Source of the DNA: Candidatus Mesolinea sp.
GTDB taxonomy: Bacteria; Chloroflexota; Anaerolineae; Anaerolineales; Anaerolineaceae
Assembly: GCA_003445715.1 (NCBI GenBank)
Contig: DMCS01000027.1
Coordinates: 1-18,294, forward strand
Direction of reading: 5' to 3'
Length of the DNA: 18,294 nt
Positions 1 to 10,625 of this stretch are shown in pieces (the first letter of the stretch is position 1; every line of letters begins with the position of its first letter). Made by a program: the position numbers and the translations under genes. A model generated the notes under the pieces. It saw nothing but the letters and a program-made list of their open reading frames with translations. It ran no database searches and was not told where the DNA came from.

Positions 1-16
1 TTGAATATAAAGTTAT

Positions 17-655
17 TCATTTTTTAATGTTATGGACATTTTCAACACCCTCCAATTTTATACCGAAGCGTTCACATAGGTGCGTGTAATCTTCAGGGGT
101 GTCGATGTCACCAGCCATATCTTCATCCAACCATTCGAGCAATGTCGTTGGGAATTGATTGAGCACCGCTCTGCCACCCTGATCACCTTCCAGTTTTAGA
201 AGAACTGGAAAAGCCTGCTTCGGGAAGTAAACTGGGTTTGCCCGCCTGCCTCCAATTATGGGGATAACGACAGTATTATGCTTCCAAGCTATTTCCATTA
301 TAGAAACGATGAGCTGTACCGAAATTTGTGGCTGATCTCCCATTAAAAAGACCGCTCCAAGCACATCTTCAGGGAGTGCGGCAACCCCAGCTTTAACGGA
401 AGTGCTCTGCCCTTTAGCCCAGTGATGGTTAATGACAACTTCCACACCTTCCTGGTCCATCTCTGGCAAAATTGCTTCGCTATGTGCCCCTAAAACTACT
501 ACGATCGGTGATAACCCAGCCAATCTCGCTGTCGCGATGCAAGTATTGAGCACGTTAGTTTTCCCCCAAGGCAGCAATTGCTTGGGCAGACCAAAGCGGC
601 TGGACTCACCAGCCGCTAAGAGTACGCCTGCAATATTTCCGTGGTAAGAAGCCAT
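17..655 (-). CDS. mocA: Molybdenum cofactor cytidylyltransferase (MocA-like nucleotidyltransferase)
   Basis: The 212-residue protein has the MobA/MocA fold signature. The nucleotide-binding loop is LLAAGESSRFG (residues 12-22), followed by PKQLLPWG (24-31). The metal-binding acidic motif is GDQP (106-109), and a DIDTPED-type motif lies near the C-terminus. MocA enzymes transfer CMP from CTP to Mo-molybdopterin and release pyrophosphate, giving the MCD cofactor of the xanthine oxidase family. Length is normal for MocA. It is the last gene of the block, 18 bases after the Mo-subunit gene at 674-2887. The start ATG has GAGGT just upstream. Its position beside two molybdenum hydroxylases and XdhC favours MocA over MobA or a sugar nucleotidyltransferase. 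Preference for CTP rather than GTP is inferred from context. Confidence 0.88.
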   Translation of the reverse strand: MASYHGNIAGVLLAAGESSRFGLPKQLLPWGKTNVLNTCIATARLAGLSPIVVVLGAHSEAILPEMDQEGVEVVINHHWAKGQSTSVKAGVAALPEDVLGAVFLMGDQPQISVQLIVSIMEIAWKHNTVVIPIIGGRRANPVYFPKQAFPVLLKLEGDQGGRAVLNQFPTTLLEWLDEDMAGDIDTPEDYTHLCERFGIKLEGVENVHNIKK

Positions 656-673
656 ACCTCGCCTAATTTTAAC

Positions 674-2887
674 TTAATTAATCTTGCCCAAACCGCGTAA
701 TACTGTTTCAGCGGTGAGCGGGAAATGGTCAAAGCGCACGCCAATGGCTTGGTAAACGGCGTCGACCACCGCCGGCGCGAAAGGCAAATAGGGCATCTCG
801 CCCATGCCACGTGCACCATACGGTCCGATTGGGTCTGGATACTCCAAAATCAGGCTTTCCACATGTTCAGGGATGTCTGCAGAGGTCGGAATAAGGTATG
901 TCGAGAGCTCTTTGGTCAGCGTTTTGCCCTCTTGGGTGATGAAGTTCTCCATAAGAGTGTATCCGGCGGCTTGCACAACCCCGCCCTCAATTTGACCTTC
1001 GACCAGGCTGGGGTTGATCGCCTTCCCGACGTCGTCTGCGCATATAACGTTCTTGAGCCTAATTTCACCTGTTTGCGTATTAACCTCAGCTAAAACCGCT
1101 TCTGCAACATAGCCATAAGCAAAATTGGGGTAGCAATGCCCATCGGTCTTATCCATAGGAGAAGTTGCCGGCGGGCGGAATACATAGTCTCCTACTGCTG
1201 GCCGATCGCCGGCCTGCCAGCGCTCTAGCGCCTGCTTGGCTGCGCCCAGGATCGAGTTGCCGGACATAAAGGTCATGCGTGAAGCCGAAACGCTGCCAGA
1301 GTCACGTGAGGTCGCCGTATCTGAAAGGTGCAGCTCGATTTTCTCCACCGGCAAGCCCAAAGCCTCGGCTGTGAACTGAGCAAAAACGGTGTGTGAACCT
1401 TGTCCAACTTCCGCGCCCGCATGATAAAGTTGCGCTTGTTCGATTTCCTCTCCACCAGAAAGTATAATCGTCGCTCCACAGTTTTCTGGTGCACCAAAGG
1501 AAAAACCGATGTTTTTATACCCGCAAGCAAAACCCAACCCTTGCTGAATATGCACATCTTCTGAAGCGGAAAGCTCTGGCCGCTGCCAGCCAGAAGGTGT
1601 CTCCTGCCAGCCAGCCTTGAGCGCACAGCGGCGCACAACCTCACGGATGCTGACGCCTTTGGGAATAGGCTGCCCCATCGATTGCAGCGAACCTTCTTTG
1701 AACAGGTTGCGCATGCGGAACTCAATAGGATCCATTTGAAGAGCTTCAGCCAGAGCGTTCACTTGCATTTCAGCCATAAAGGTTGCCTGCGGACCACCAA
1801 AACCGCGAAAAGCACCTGCGGGAATGTTATTGGTATACACCGCATAAGCATCTGTGCTCACGTTAGGTATCTCGTAAGGTCCTGTGCAAAGTAATGTGGC
1901 ATTGCCTAACACCTTAGTTGAAGTATAGGCATAAGCACCACCATCAGCATATACCCAGTTTTGAGCGGCTAAAATCTTGCCATCAGTATCTGCACCCCAT
2001 CTGGCTTTGAGGTAATATGCATGGCGCTTGTGATGCCCAATAATCGATTCTTCCCGGCTCCACACAATCCGTACCGGCCGGTCAATGCCCATTTCGTGCA
2101 GTTTTTGCACTGCCAGAGCTAAGATAATTTGCACAGACATATCCTCGCGGCCGCCGAAAGCACCGCCAATGTAGGGATAGATAACACGAATTCTATCTAA
2201 GGGCATATTCAAAGCATGCGCAATTTGCTCTTGATCTTCATGTGCCCATTGTCCACCAACGATTACGGTGATGCGTCCTTCGTTATCGATAAAAGCTGCC
2301 CCAGCTTCAGGCTGAAGGTAAGCGTGTTCTTGCACGGGTGTGCGGTACTCCCGCTCTACAATGACTGCACACTTTTTGAAAGCTTCTTCCACATTCCCAA
2401 AGCGCACCACATTATGGTGAAAAACATTACTGTCCAATTCTGGGTGGATGATAAAGGCATCCTCACGCAGGGCTTCATCTAACGTACTTGTGATGGGTAA
2501 ATCTTCATATTCGACTTCAATGGCTTTCAATGCTTGGGTGGCAATCTGCTCATTTTCAGCAACCACTAAAGCTACCTGATCCCCTTCGAAGCGGACACGA
2601 TCAGCAAATTCTTTATTAGAACCCGGACCGCAAAGTACTGGCTGGTCAGGAATAGAAAGCCCATATTCGTTATTGGGCACATCTTTGGCGGTTAGTATAG
2701 TCACCACGCCTGGAATCGCTAATGCTTTGTCTATATTGATAGAATGAATAATCGCATGCGGTCTACCGGCAAAGAGCACTTTCGTCGTTAGCTGATCAGT
2801 AAATTGGAAATCGCCAGGGAATTTTGCTTTCCCCGTCACCTTAGCAACCGCATCCACGCGTTTGATTGAGTTTCCTATGGTTTCCAT
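674..2887 (-). CDS. Xanthine dehydrogenase-family molybdopterin-binding subunit (stand-alone)
   Basis: This 737-residue protein is a full-length large subunit of a molybdenum hydroxylase. The hammerhead domain occupies about residues 10-130, and the Mo-cofactor domain follows. Visible family motifs are EHAYLQPEAG (187-196), GGAFGGRED (241-249) and PAGAFRGFGGPQ (356-367). A GQG-type cofactor loop lies further on. The catalytic glutamate is Glu697 in GARGMGE (691-697), near the C-terminus. The CO dehydrogenase active-site loop with its cysteine is not present, so this is a hydroxylase of xanthine/aldehyde type rather than CoxL. It starts 2 bases after the FAD-[2Fe-2S] fusion gene stops, with GAAGGA inside that gene's end, so the two should form one enzyme. 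The substrate is unknown; purine or another N-heterocycle is a guess. It is clearly a different paralogue from the Mo domain at 6481-9390. Confidence 0.9.
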   Translation of the reverse strand: METIGNSIKRVDAVAKVTGKAKFPGDFQFTDQLTTKVLFAGRPHAIIHSINIDKALAIPGVVTILTAKDVPNNEYGLSIPDQPVLCGPGSNKEFADRVRFEGDQVALVVAENEQIATQALKAIEVEYEDLPITSTLDEALREDAFIIHPELDSNVFHHNVVRFGNVEEAFKKCAVIVEREYRTPVQEHAYLQPEAGAAFIDNEGRITVIVGGQWAHEDQEQIAHALNMPLDRIRVIYPYIGGAFGGREDMSVQIILALAVQKLHEMGIDRPVRIVWSREESIIGHHKRHAYYLKARWGADTDGKILAAQNWVYADGGAYAYTSTKVLGNATLLCTGPYEIPNVSTDAYAVYTNNIPAGAFRGFGGPQATFMAEMQVNALAEALQMDPIEFRMRNLFKEGSLQSMGQPIPKGVSIREVVRRCALKAGWQETPSGWQRPELSASEDVHIQQGLGFACGYKNIGFSFGAPENCGATIILSGGEEIEQAQLYHAGAEVGQGSHTVFAQFTAEALGLPVEKIELHLSDTATSRDSGSVSASRMTFMSGNSILGAAKQALERWQAGDRPAVGDYVFRPPATSPMDKTDGHCYPNFAYGYVAEAVLAEVNTQTGEIRLKNVICADDVGKAINPSLVEGQIEGGVVQAAGYTLMENFITQEGKTLTKELSTYLIPTSADIPEHVESLILEYPDPIGPYGARGMGEMPYLPFAPAVVDAVYQAIGVRFDHFPLTAETVLRGLGKIN

Positions 2888-2889
2888 GG

Positions 2890-4299
2890 TTAATCCTTCA
2901 CTTTCAGGCTGGCTGATTCAATCGCCTCAATGATTTTATAGTACCCTGTACAGCGGCAGAGATTACCAGCGATTGCGTTTTGAATTGTCTCTCGATTCGG
3001 ATTAGGGATTTCTTGAAGTAATTTCACTGCCGACATCACAAACCCTGGTGTGCAATAACCACATTGCACAGCATCATGCTCCACAAAAGCTTCCTGCACA
3101 GGGTGCAGTTCTCCGTCCGGCGCAGCAATGCCTTCGATTGTCGTAATGCGTGCGCCATGGGCTCGCGGAGCTGGTACCAAGCAGCTCACCACTGCCTTGC
3201 CGTCTAAAAATACGGTGCAAGCACCGCATTCACCTTCTTCGCAGCCGGATTTGGTGCCCATTAGCCCAATGCGATCACGGATCAGGCTCAGTAGGGTTTG
3301 GTCTGCATACCCTGATATCGTATATTCTTGGCCATTAATATTCGTCTTGATCATTTCGCCATCCCAGCTTTCGGCTGGATGCGTTTGGAAGCCTTCCTTG
3401 GTGTCTAATGTGGCAATTTTTTCCGGGATACTTTCTTTTTGTCTACCCAACATCACTTCCTCAAGTGCCTGTTCAACGAGAACCTTAAGGGTATAACTCC
3501 GATAGTCTTGCGACGCCCGAATATCGCTGATTGGCTTGGCAGCCTGCGCAGCAATGCTAGCTACCGCTGCGATAAAGCTTGGATCCAAGCGCTTGCCTAC
3601 TAAATAAGCTTCAGCTTCGGGAGCACGTATAATTGTGGGGGCTACAGAGCCTAAAGTAATTACAGCTTGTTGAACGATCCCATCCTCAACGGTAAGCAGG
3701 ACGCAACAATTCGTAACCGCTATAGCTTGAGCACGACGTAAAGCAGATTTCTTGAAGCTGCCAGCTTGGTTCGATTTCAGCTGAGGAACGACGATCTCAC
3801 GCACATATTCATCTGGTCGCAGTACCGTTTGACGCACGCCGATATAAAACTCATCCAATGGCACCACACGCTCCCCAGCCAAGGAAGCTAAGACTAAACT
3901 TGCTCCCATCGCTATAAGTGGCGGAATCGTATCGTTGGCTGGCGAGGCAGTTACCAAGTTTCCCACCACAGTTCCGCGGTTGCGAAGTTGTGGACTTGCC
4001 ACACTGGCACAAGCCTGGACTAACGGAAAAGCATACTCTCGCAGCAATGGCGAACGGATTACATCGTTATGCGTGACGAGTGCCCCAATGTGAATCAACC
4101 CGCTTTCATCTTTTCCAATTTGATCTAATCCACTAATCCTGGATATATCTAAAACTGTTTCCAAATCAACCCATTTCCCATTGCGGATCTCGACCATCAA
4201 ATCGGTTCCACCAGCGATGATATGGGTTGGACCTTGGGGGTGAGCTAATTGCTGAACGAGTTCTTCTGTTGTCTCAATAATGCGATAATGTTTCCACAT
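2890..4299 (-). CDS. FAD-binding and [2Fe-2S] fused subunit of a molybdenum hydroxylase
   Basis: This 469-residue protein joins two electron-transfer modules. The N-terminal CoxM/XdhB-like FAD domain (about 1-290) shows IAGGTDL (28-34), QLRNRGTVVGNL (104-115) and ASPAND (118-123). The C-terminal CoxS/XdhC-type [2Fe-2S] domain (about 316-469) has all eight cluster cysteines: 353, 358, 361 and 373, then 413, 416, 448 and 450. It passes electrons from the Mo site to FAD and an unknown acceptor. The order FAD then FeS is the reverse of eukaryotic xanthine dehydrogenase (FeS-FAD-Mo). The FeS part begins at an internal Met316, which looks like the old start of a separate gene. The frame is open 33 codons further upstream, but AAGGAG five bases before the ATG at 4299 fixes this start and avoids overlap with xdhC. 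Its partner is the Mo subunit at 674-2887. Confidence 0.9.
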   Translation of the reverse strand: MWKHYRIIETTEELVQQLAHPQGPTHIIAGGTDLMVEIRNGKWVDLETVLDISRISGLDQIGKDESGLIHIGALVTHNDVIRSPLLREYAFPLVQACASVASPQLRNRGTVVGNLVTASPANDTIPPLIAMGASLVLASLAGERVVPLDEFYIGVRQTVLRPDEYVREIVVPQLKSNQAGSFKKSALRRAQAIAVTNCCVLLTVEDGIVQQAVITLGSVAPTIIRAPEAEAYLVGKRLDPSFIAAVASIAAQAAKPISDIRASQDYRSYTLKVLVEQALEEVMLGRQKESIPEKIATLDTKEGFQTHPAESWDGEMIKTNINGQEYTISGYADQTLLSLIRDRIGLMGTKSGCEEGECGACTVFLDGKAVVSCLVPAPRAHGARITTIEGIAAPDGELHPVQEAFVEHDAVQCGYCTPGFVMSAVKLLQEIPNPNRETIQNAIAGNLCRCTGYYKIIEAIESASLKVKD

Positions 4300-4304
4300 A
4301 AATA

Positions 4305-4310
4305 CTCCTT
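4305..4310 (-). promoter_or_regulatory. Ribosome-binding site AAGGAG that sets the start of the FAD-[2Fe-2S] gene
   Basis: Read on the minus strand, AAGGAG lies five bases before the ATG at 4299 and touches the stop codon of xdhC (4310-4312). It supports the 469-residue product over the longer open frame, which would run into xdhC. Confidence 0.75.
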
Positions 4311-5098
4311 CACTGCATAAGTGTGTCTTTCGGTGCATTTTTATGCGCAATGATTTCAGCCAATATGCTGATAGCGATTTCATCCGGGGTTTCAGCATGA
4401 ATATCTAGACCAATCGGGCACTTTATGCGCTTGAGATCTTCCTCGGAAATGCCTTGGGCAAGCAAAGCTTGGCGGGTAGCTTCCCAGCGCCGGCGCGAAC
4501 CAATCAGTCCGATATACGCGGGCTGAGTCTGCAAGAGTGCCGGCAGTCCAGCCACATCCACTTCGCTGCCCCGGGTGACGATAACAATATAAGTCCGCGT
4601 GTCAATCTCGACCTGCTCAGGAATCACTTGCATGGGAACTGCAAAAAGCTGGTCTGCCTCAGGGAATTCCTCTTGCGTGCATAGCTCAGCGCGGTCATCC
4701 GAAACAAGCACTTGAAAGCCCAGCCATTGACCAAATTTGGCAACCGACTTGCCCACATGCCCCGCTCCGATGATCAAAAGCTTGGGTTTAGCCAAAAAAG
4801 GCTCGAGATAAATATCTTCTTCTCCACCGCAAACACCAACTGAGCTTTCGTTTTGGGCTTTGAGTGAGTAATGTAGAAGGACTGGTTTGCCGGTGCGCAG
4901 AGCTTCTAGTGCAGCCTGTGTCACTTCAGCTTCCACTCCCCCACCTCCAACCGTACCCATGGTCTCTCCATTAGGGAAGACCAGCATTTTGCTGCCAGCG
5001 TGCCTAGGTACTGCACCTTCGGTTCTCACAATCACACATAAGCACACTGGCTTTCCTTGTCGATTGCACTCTGCTAATTTGGCCAGAACTTCATCCAT
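4310..5098 (-). CDS. xdhC: XdhC/CoxI-family molybdenum cofactor maturation factor
   Basis: The 262-residue protein has both halves of the family. The N-terminal XdhC domain shows GAVPRHAGSKM (28-38), GTVGGGGVE (48-56) and CGGEED around Cys90. The C-terminal Rossmann domain shows LLIIGAGHVGKS (107-118), then IGLIGSRRR, and a PIGLDIHAETPDEIA block near the end. XdhC proteins bind Mo cofactor, promote its sulfuration and deliver it to xanthine dehydrogenase-type apoenzymes. Its ATG directly abuts the TAA of the pyrophosphatase gene, with AGAGGT six bases upstream, and it ends 10 bases before the FAD-[2Fe-2S] gene. With MocA at the other end of this subcluster, it should serve both hydroxylases in the window. 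The Cys-Gly-Gly and GGGxxE motifs favour classical XdhC over the YqeB type. Confidence 0.92.
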   Translation of the reverse strand: MDEVLAKLAECNRQGKPVCLCVIVRTEGAVPRHAGSKMLVFPNGETMGTVGGGGVEAEVTQAALEALRTGKPVLLHYSLKAQNESSVGVCGGEEDIYLEPFLAKPKLLIIGAGHVGKSVAKFGQWLGFQVLVSDDRAELCTQEEFPEADQLFAVPMQVIPEQVEIDTRTYIVIVTRGSEVDVAGLPALLQTQPAYIGLIGSRRRWEATRQALLAQGISEEDLKRIKCPIGLDIHAETPDEIAISILAEIIAHKNAPKDTLMQ

Positions 5099-6472
5099 TT
5101 AGACCTCTAAGAGCGAAAGTACAATTGGCAGAAGCTGCTTTTTACGGGAAACGACACCTTCAGCAAAAAGTGTGCCATCTGGCAGGGGTCTATAAGGCAA
5201 TTCTTCCAGCGCTGATGGCGCATTGACAAATATGAGCCGGCTGGACCCCATAACCACATCCGTGACCATCAAGCCAGCAAAATCTAAACCATTCTGGTTT
5301 ATTAGGTTTTGCAAGGCTTGTTTAAGTTTGTCGATGTAATCTCCAATTTCATAGATATCCGAAGTTTCAGCCTGGGCGATAGCAAACTTATACCCAGCTG
5401 TTTCGTAGATTTTCATGTCCGTTCTAACCAATTCGTCTGGGTCTTGGGTGGAAAGCCCTGCACCTGCTTTGATTATTTTCTCGCCATAAGAGCGAATATT
5501 TTCATCTTCCAATGGAGAACCGGGTACAAATGCCCACCGAGCTAACCTTTCAGCAGCTTGATGATCGCGGTCTGTTGTTGTAGGTGAGTTGAGAATCAGC
5601 GTATCCGAAAGCAGCCCCGCCAAGAGTAAACCCGCAATTGAGGGAGGCGCACTCAAACCTGCGTCTTCGATTTGCTCGGAGACCAATGTGGAAGTGCTTC
5701 CAACAATATCTACCGTGAATTTAATCGGGCTATGCGTTGACTGGTTCCCTAAGCGGTGGTGGTCAAGGATTTCAAGTAGCTCTGCTTCCTCTAACGATGC
5801 AATTGCTTGTTGCGGCTCATTATGATCCACTAAGACAACCTTAATCCTTGGCGGATTTAACAAGTCTCGCTGGCGAACAACACCTAAGTAGCGCTCATTC
5901 TCATCCACAACCCAATATTCATTTTGCTCCATGCGCAATAGGCGGTTAATCACATCTTTGATACGCGTGCCTGCGGGGAATTTTGGGATGTCCGTCGTTG
6001 CAGCCTCCCGGCAGGGAATATCTAAAAGCTGCTCTAACGTCATATCCTTATAACGTGGATGCGGTCCCATCAAATCGCGTAGGAAGTCAAAAATGCTCGA
6101 TCCGGTGATGATTCCATACGGGGTGCCATCAGAATTAACTACCGGTGCAATCCCGCCTGTACGCGTAAGGATCGACCAGGCTTCGTTGAGCGATTTTTCT
6201 GGCGAGACCACATCCAGCCTGCGCATCACCGACTCAAAGCGCGGCGAAGCATCCGTTAATAACACTGGAACTTCCAATTGTAAGAGCTGAAAAACAAAAG
6301 AGGTCTGACGATTAAGGGCACCAGCCCTAGCTGGAATAGCATTTAACCCATCCCGTTCGCTGAGCAGCCAAGCATAACCGACCGCGGAAGCAACCGTATC
6401 TGTATCTGGATTAATATGCCCAATCACAAAAATACGATCAGAGGTTTTTTGAAAATTTCCGAACATAGGCAT
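5099..6472 (-). CDS. ppaC: CBS-domain family II (Mn/Co-dependent) inorganic pyrophosphatase, DHH superfamily
   Basis: The 457-residue protein carries all hallmark motifs of a family II pyrophosphatase. They are GHINPDTDTVASA (18-30), VDHNE (215-219), DHH (237-239) and the substrate-binding SRKKQ (442-446). A pair of CBS domains (about 90-206) is inserted between the first and second motifs. This matches known CBS-pyrophosphatases, in which adenine nucleotides bind CBS and adjust activity. The extra DRTGG domain of some clostridial enzymes is not evident, and the length fits its absence. The enzyme hydrolyses pyrophosphate to phosphate in the cytoplasm. It lies between the two hydroxylase gene sets, 8 bases after the first and abutting xdhC. 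MocA and CofC in the same block both release pyrophosphate, so pulling those reactions forward is a plausible role. AGAGAGG lies 12 bases before the ATG, and an upstream in-frame stop rules out a longer start. Confidence 0.9.
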   Translation of the reverse strand: MPMFGNFQKTSDRIFVIGHINPDTDTVASAVGYAWLLSERDGLNAIPARAGALNRQTSFVFQLLQLEVPVLLTDASPRFESVMRRLDVVSPEKSLNEAWSILTRTGGIAPVVNSDGTPYGIITGSSIFDFLRDLMGPHPRYKDMTLEQLLDIPCREAATTDIPKFPAGTRIKDVINRLLRMEQNEYWVVDENERYLGVVRQRDLLNPPRIKVVLVDHNEPQQAIASLEEAELLEILDHHRLGNQSTHSPIKFTVDIVGSTSTLVSEQIEDAGLSAPPSIAGLLLAGLLSDTLILNSPTTTDRDHQAAERLARWAFVPGSPLEDENIRSYGEKIIKAGAGLSTQDPDELVRTDMKIYETAGYKFAIAQAETSDIYEIGDYIDKLKQALQNLINQNGLDFAGLMVTDVVMGSSRLIFVNAPSALEELPYRPLPDGTLFAEGVVSRKKQLLPIVLSLLEV

Positions 6473-6480
6473 CGATTAAA

Positions 6481-9390
<2,910 letters not shown>

Positions 9391-9393
9391 CGT

Positions 9394-9399
9394 TCCTCC
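9394..9399 (-). promoter_or_regulatory. Strong ribosome-binding site GGAGGA for the fused [2Fe-2S]-Mo subunit
   Basis: Minus-strand GGAGGA lies three bases before the ATG at 9390, in the short gap after the FAD-type gene. It selects the start at MKIQLEINH and rejects the frame extension to 9420. Confidence 0.75.
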
Positions 9400-9403
9400 A
9401 ATC

Positions 9404-10171
9404 CTAATTGGAGAGCCCAAGGCTCTGCAATAGCCGGCTTAGCAACACCTGGCTCATCGCTTGGCGATACTCCGCACTTGCCCAGGCATCAGTGCACTGT
9501 TGATAGGCTTGCTTAACTAATTCATAGGCTTGCTGAGGCTCATCCGTTATTACCAAAATCTCCGGAGCGCTCTGCAACCCGCCGCAAACCACACGCAAAC
9601 CTCCAGCGTCATCCAGCGCGGCAGCCATGCAGATTATTGGCCGGTCTTTTGGCGTGCGAGCGATAGCCTCATAGGCTAAGTTTCTTGGCAGGGTTAGGGT
9701 CACTTTGGAAACAATTTCGGACTTATTTTCGTGCCGATATTGGAGGTACTTTTCCAGGGAAAGGCTCATACGGGAGGGCAGCATCTCGACTGTAGGCGCC
9801 AGCGCCAGCAGTGTACAGAGCAACGGCGAGCGTCCATCCGCCAACCGGAGGAAATTCGCTAAGCTCAGGCTGTTGCGTACATTCAGGCCAGCTTCCACCG
9901 AAAGCGCCTCTTGCAAGCTATCCCAACCTTGGAAAGCTTCCTTGATTTGTTCTAGAGTTGCCAGGGCTCCAATCTCCACCGCATTGCCGTCAGAAATGAT
10001 CTGGTCCAATCCTAAGCTCTGTAAATCAACTAAGGGTGTGGACTGGTCTAAACTGGCAAAGTTATAGTCGCCTCCACAGAGGAAATTAACCTCTCGTTGA
10101 ACCCTCGAGAGGATTTCCTCAAGTTCGCTAATTGTTTTCGGCCGAAAGTAAGCCGCCGTCTCATTTTTCAT
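9404..10171 (-). CDS. FAD-binding-type small subunit of molybdenum hydroxylase (degenerate, YgfM-like)
   Basis: The 255-residue protein aligns by eye with CoxM/YgfM FAD subunits. It has the opening FRP...ISELEEIL helix, a CGGDYNFAS segment where family members carry AGGTDL, and NVRNSLSLANF where they carry IRNxATIGGN. C-terminal features of the CO_deh_flav_C type follow. Both nucleotide-contact glycine motifs are therefore altered, so FAD binding is doubtful. E. coli YgfM, the partner of XdhD, is of similar size and also divergent. Its position just before the fused [2Fe-2S]-Mo gene makes it the third part of that enzyme. It overlaps the thioesterase gene by 11 bases. A TTG nine bases upstream directly abuts the ribosome-binding site, so the ATG at 10171 with GGAGGG nine bases away is preferred. 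Confidence 0.8.
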   Translation of the reverse strand: MKNETAAYFRPKTISELEEILSRVQREVNFLCGGDYNFASLDQSTPLVDLQSLGLDQIISDGNAVEIGALATLEQIKEAFQGWDSLQEALSVEAGLNVRNSLSLANFLRLADGRSPLLCTLLALAPTVEMLPSRMSLSLEKYLQYRHENKSEIVSKVTLTLPRNLAYEAIARTPKDRPIICMAAALDDAGGLRVVCGGLQSAPEILVITDEPQQAYELVKQAYQQCTDAWASAEYRQAMSQVLLSRLLQSLGLSN

Positions 10172-10625
10172 CGGGTTCAACCCTCCATCCAGACCTCTCA
10201 GGGTCCATTTCCTTCACTTTTTCCTCAGGAATTTGCACATACACGCCTTCAGCTTCGGCTAAAAGCGTGCCTCGCGCATCTAAAATCTCACCGTGGGCAA
10301 TCCCTACTCTTCCTTTTCGGCTGATGCGATGCGCTTTTGCCATCAATGGCTGATTGATGGGTACTGGTTTACGATAGCGCAAATCCAATTTGCTTGTCAT
10401 CATAAACTCATCTTCATGGCCGGTTAATGCACGTCCACACACTTCATCCAAAATAGCTGCAATAACGCCGCCATGCATTATTCCGGGATAGCCTTCATAA
10501 TGATCCGAAAGCGTAAAATGCGAATGCACTTCTCCGCTATCCTCCAGGTAAAAGGTCATCTTCAAACTGCAAGGGTTATCACGCCCGCACACAAAGCAGT
10601 TTGAGCTGTCGGCTAACCTTTTCAT
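10161..10625 (-). CDS. Hotdog-fold thioesterase, PaaI/4HBT family
   Basis: The 154-residue protein has an N-terminal CFVCGRDNP segment (10-18), common in a PaaI-like subfamily. The hotdog active-site region is PGIMHGGVIAAILDE (47-61), with HGG at 51-53 and Asp60/Glu61 as candidate catalytic acids. Such enzymes hydrolyse acyl-CoA thioesters in the cytoplasm, usually as tetramers. The acyl group is not predictable. The paired cysteines at 10 and 13 hint at a metal site, but this is unproven. Its ATG overlaps the TGA of the upstream F420-type oxidoreductase gene by one base, and AGAGG lies four bases upstream. A TTG one codon earlier is also possible. It may hydrolyse a CoA ester made by the pathway this operon encodes, or protect against dead-end acyl-CoA. 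Confidence 0.85.
   Translation of the reverse strand: MKRLADSSNCFVCGRDNPCSLKMTFYLEDSGEVHSHFTLSDHYEGYPGIMHGGVIAAILDEVCGRALTGHEDEFMMTSKLDLRYRKPVPINQPLMAKAHRISRKGRVGIAHGEILDARGTLLAEAEGVYVQIPEEKVKEMDPERSGWRVEPDEK
10181..10186 (-). promoter_or_regulatory. Ribosome-binding site GGAGGG inside the thioesterase gene end
   Basis: Minus-strand GGAGGG lies nine bases before the ATG at 10171. It sits directly against the in-frame TTG at 10180, which is too close to be used, so it decides the start of the FAD-type subunit. Confidence 0.6.

Noticed and set aside
1273..1725. 150-codon second frame on the minus strand inside the Mo subunit at 674-2887
   Set aside because: It overlaps a confident gene in another frame, and its protein is rich in Arg, Ser and Cys as expected of a shadow.
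3340..3380. Separate internal start for the [2Fe-2S] domain of the fusion at Met316
   Set aside because: Only a weak GGGATGG-like site precedes it and the frame is continuous, so one fused protein is the simpler reading.
674..4299. Carbon monoxide dehydrogenase (CoxMSL)
   Set aside because: The CoxL active-site cysteine loop is absent and the FAD-FeS fusion does not match the usual three separate cox genes.
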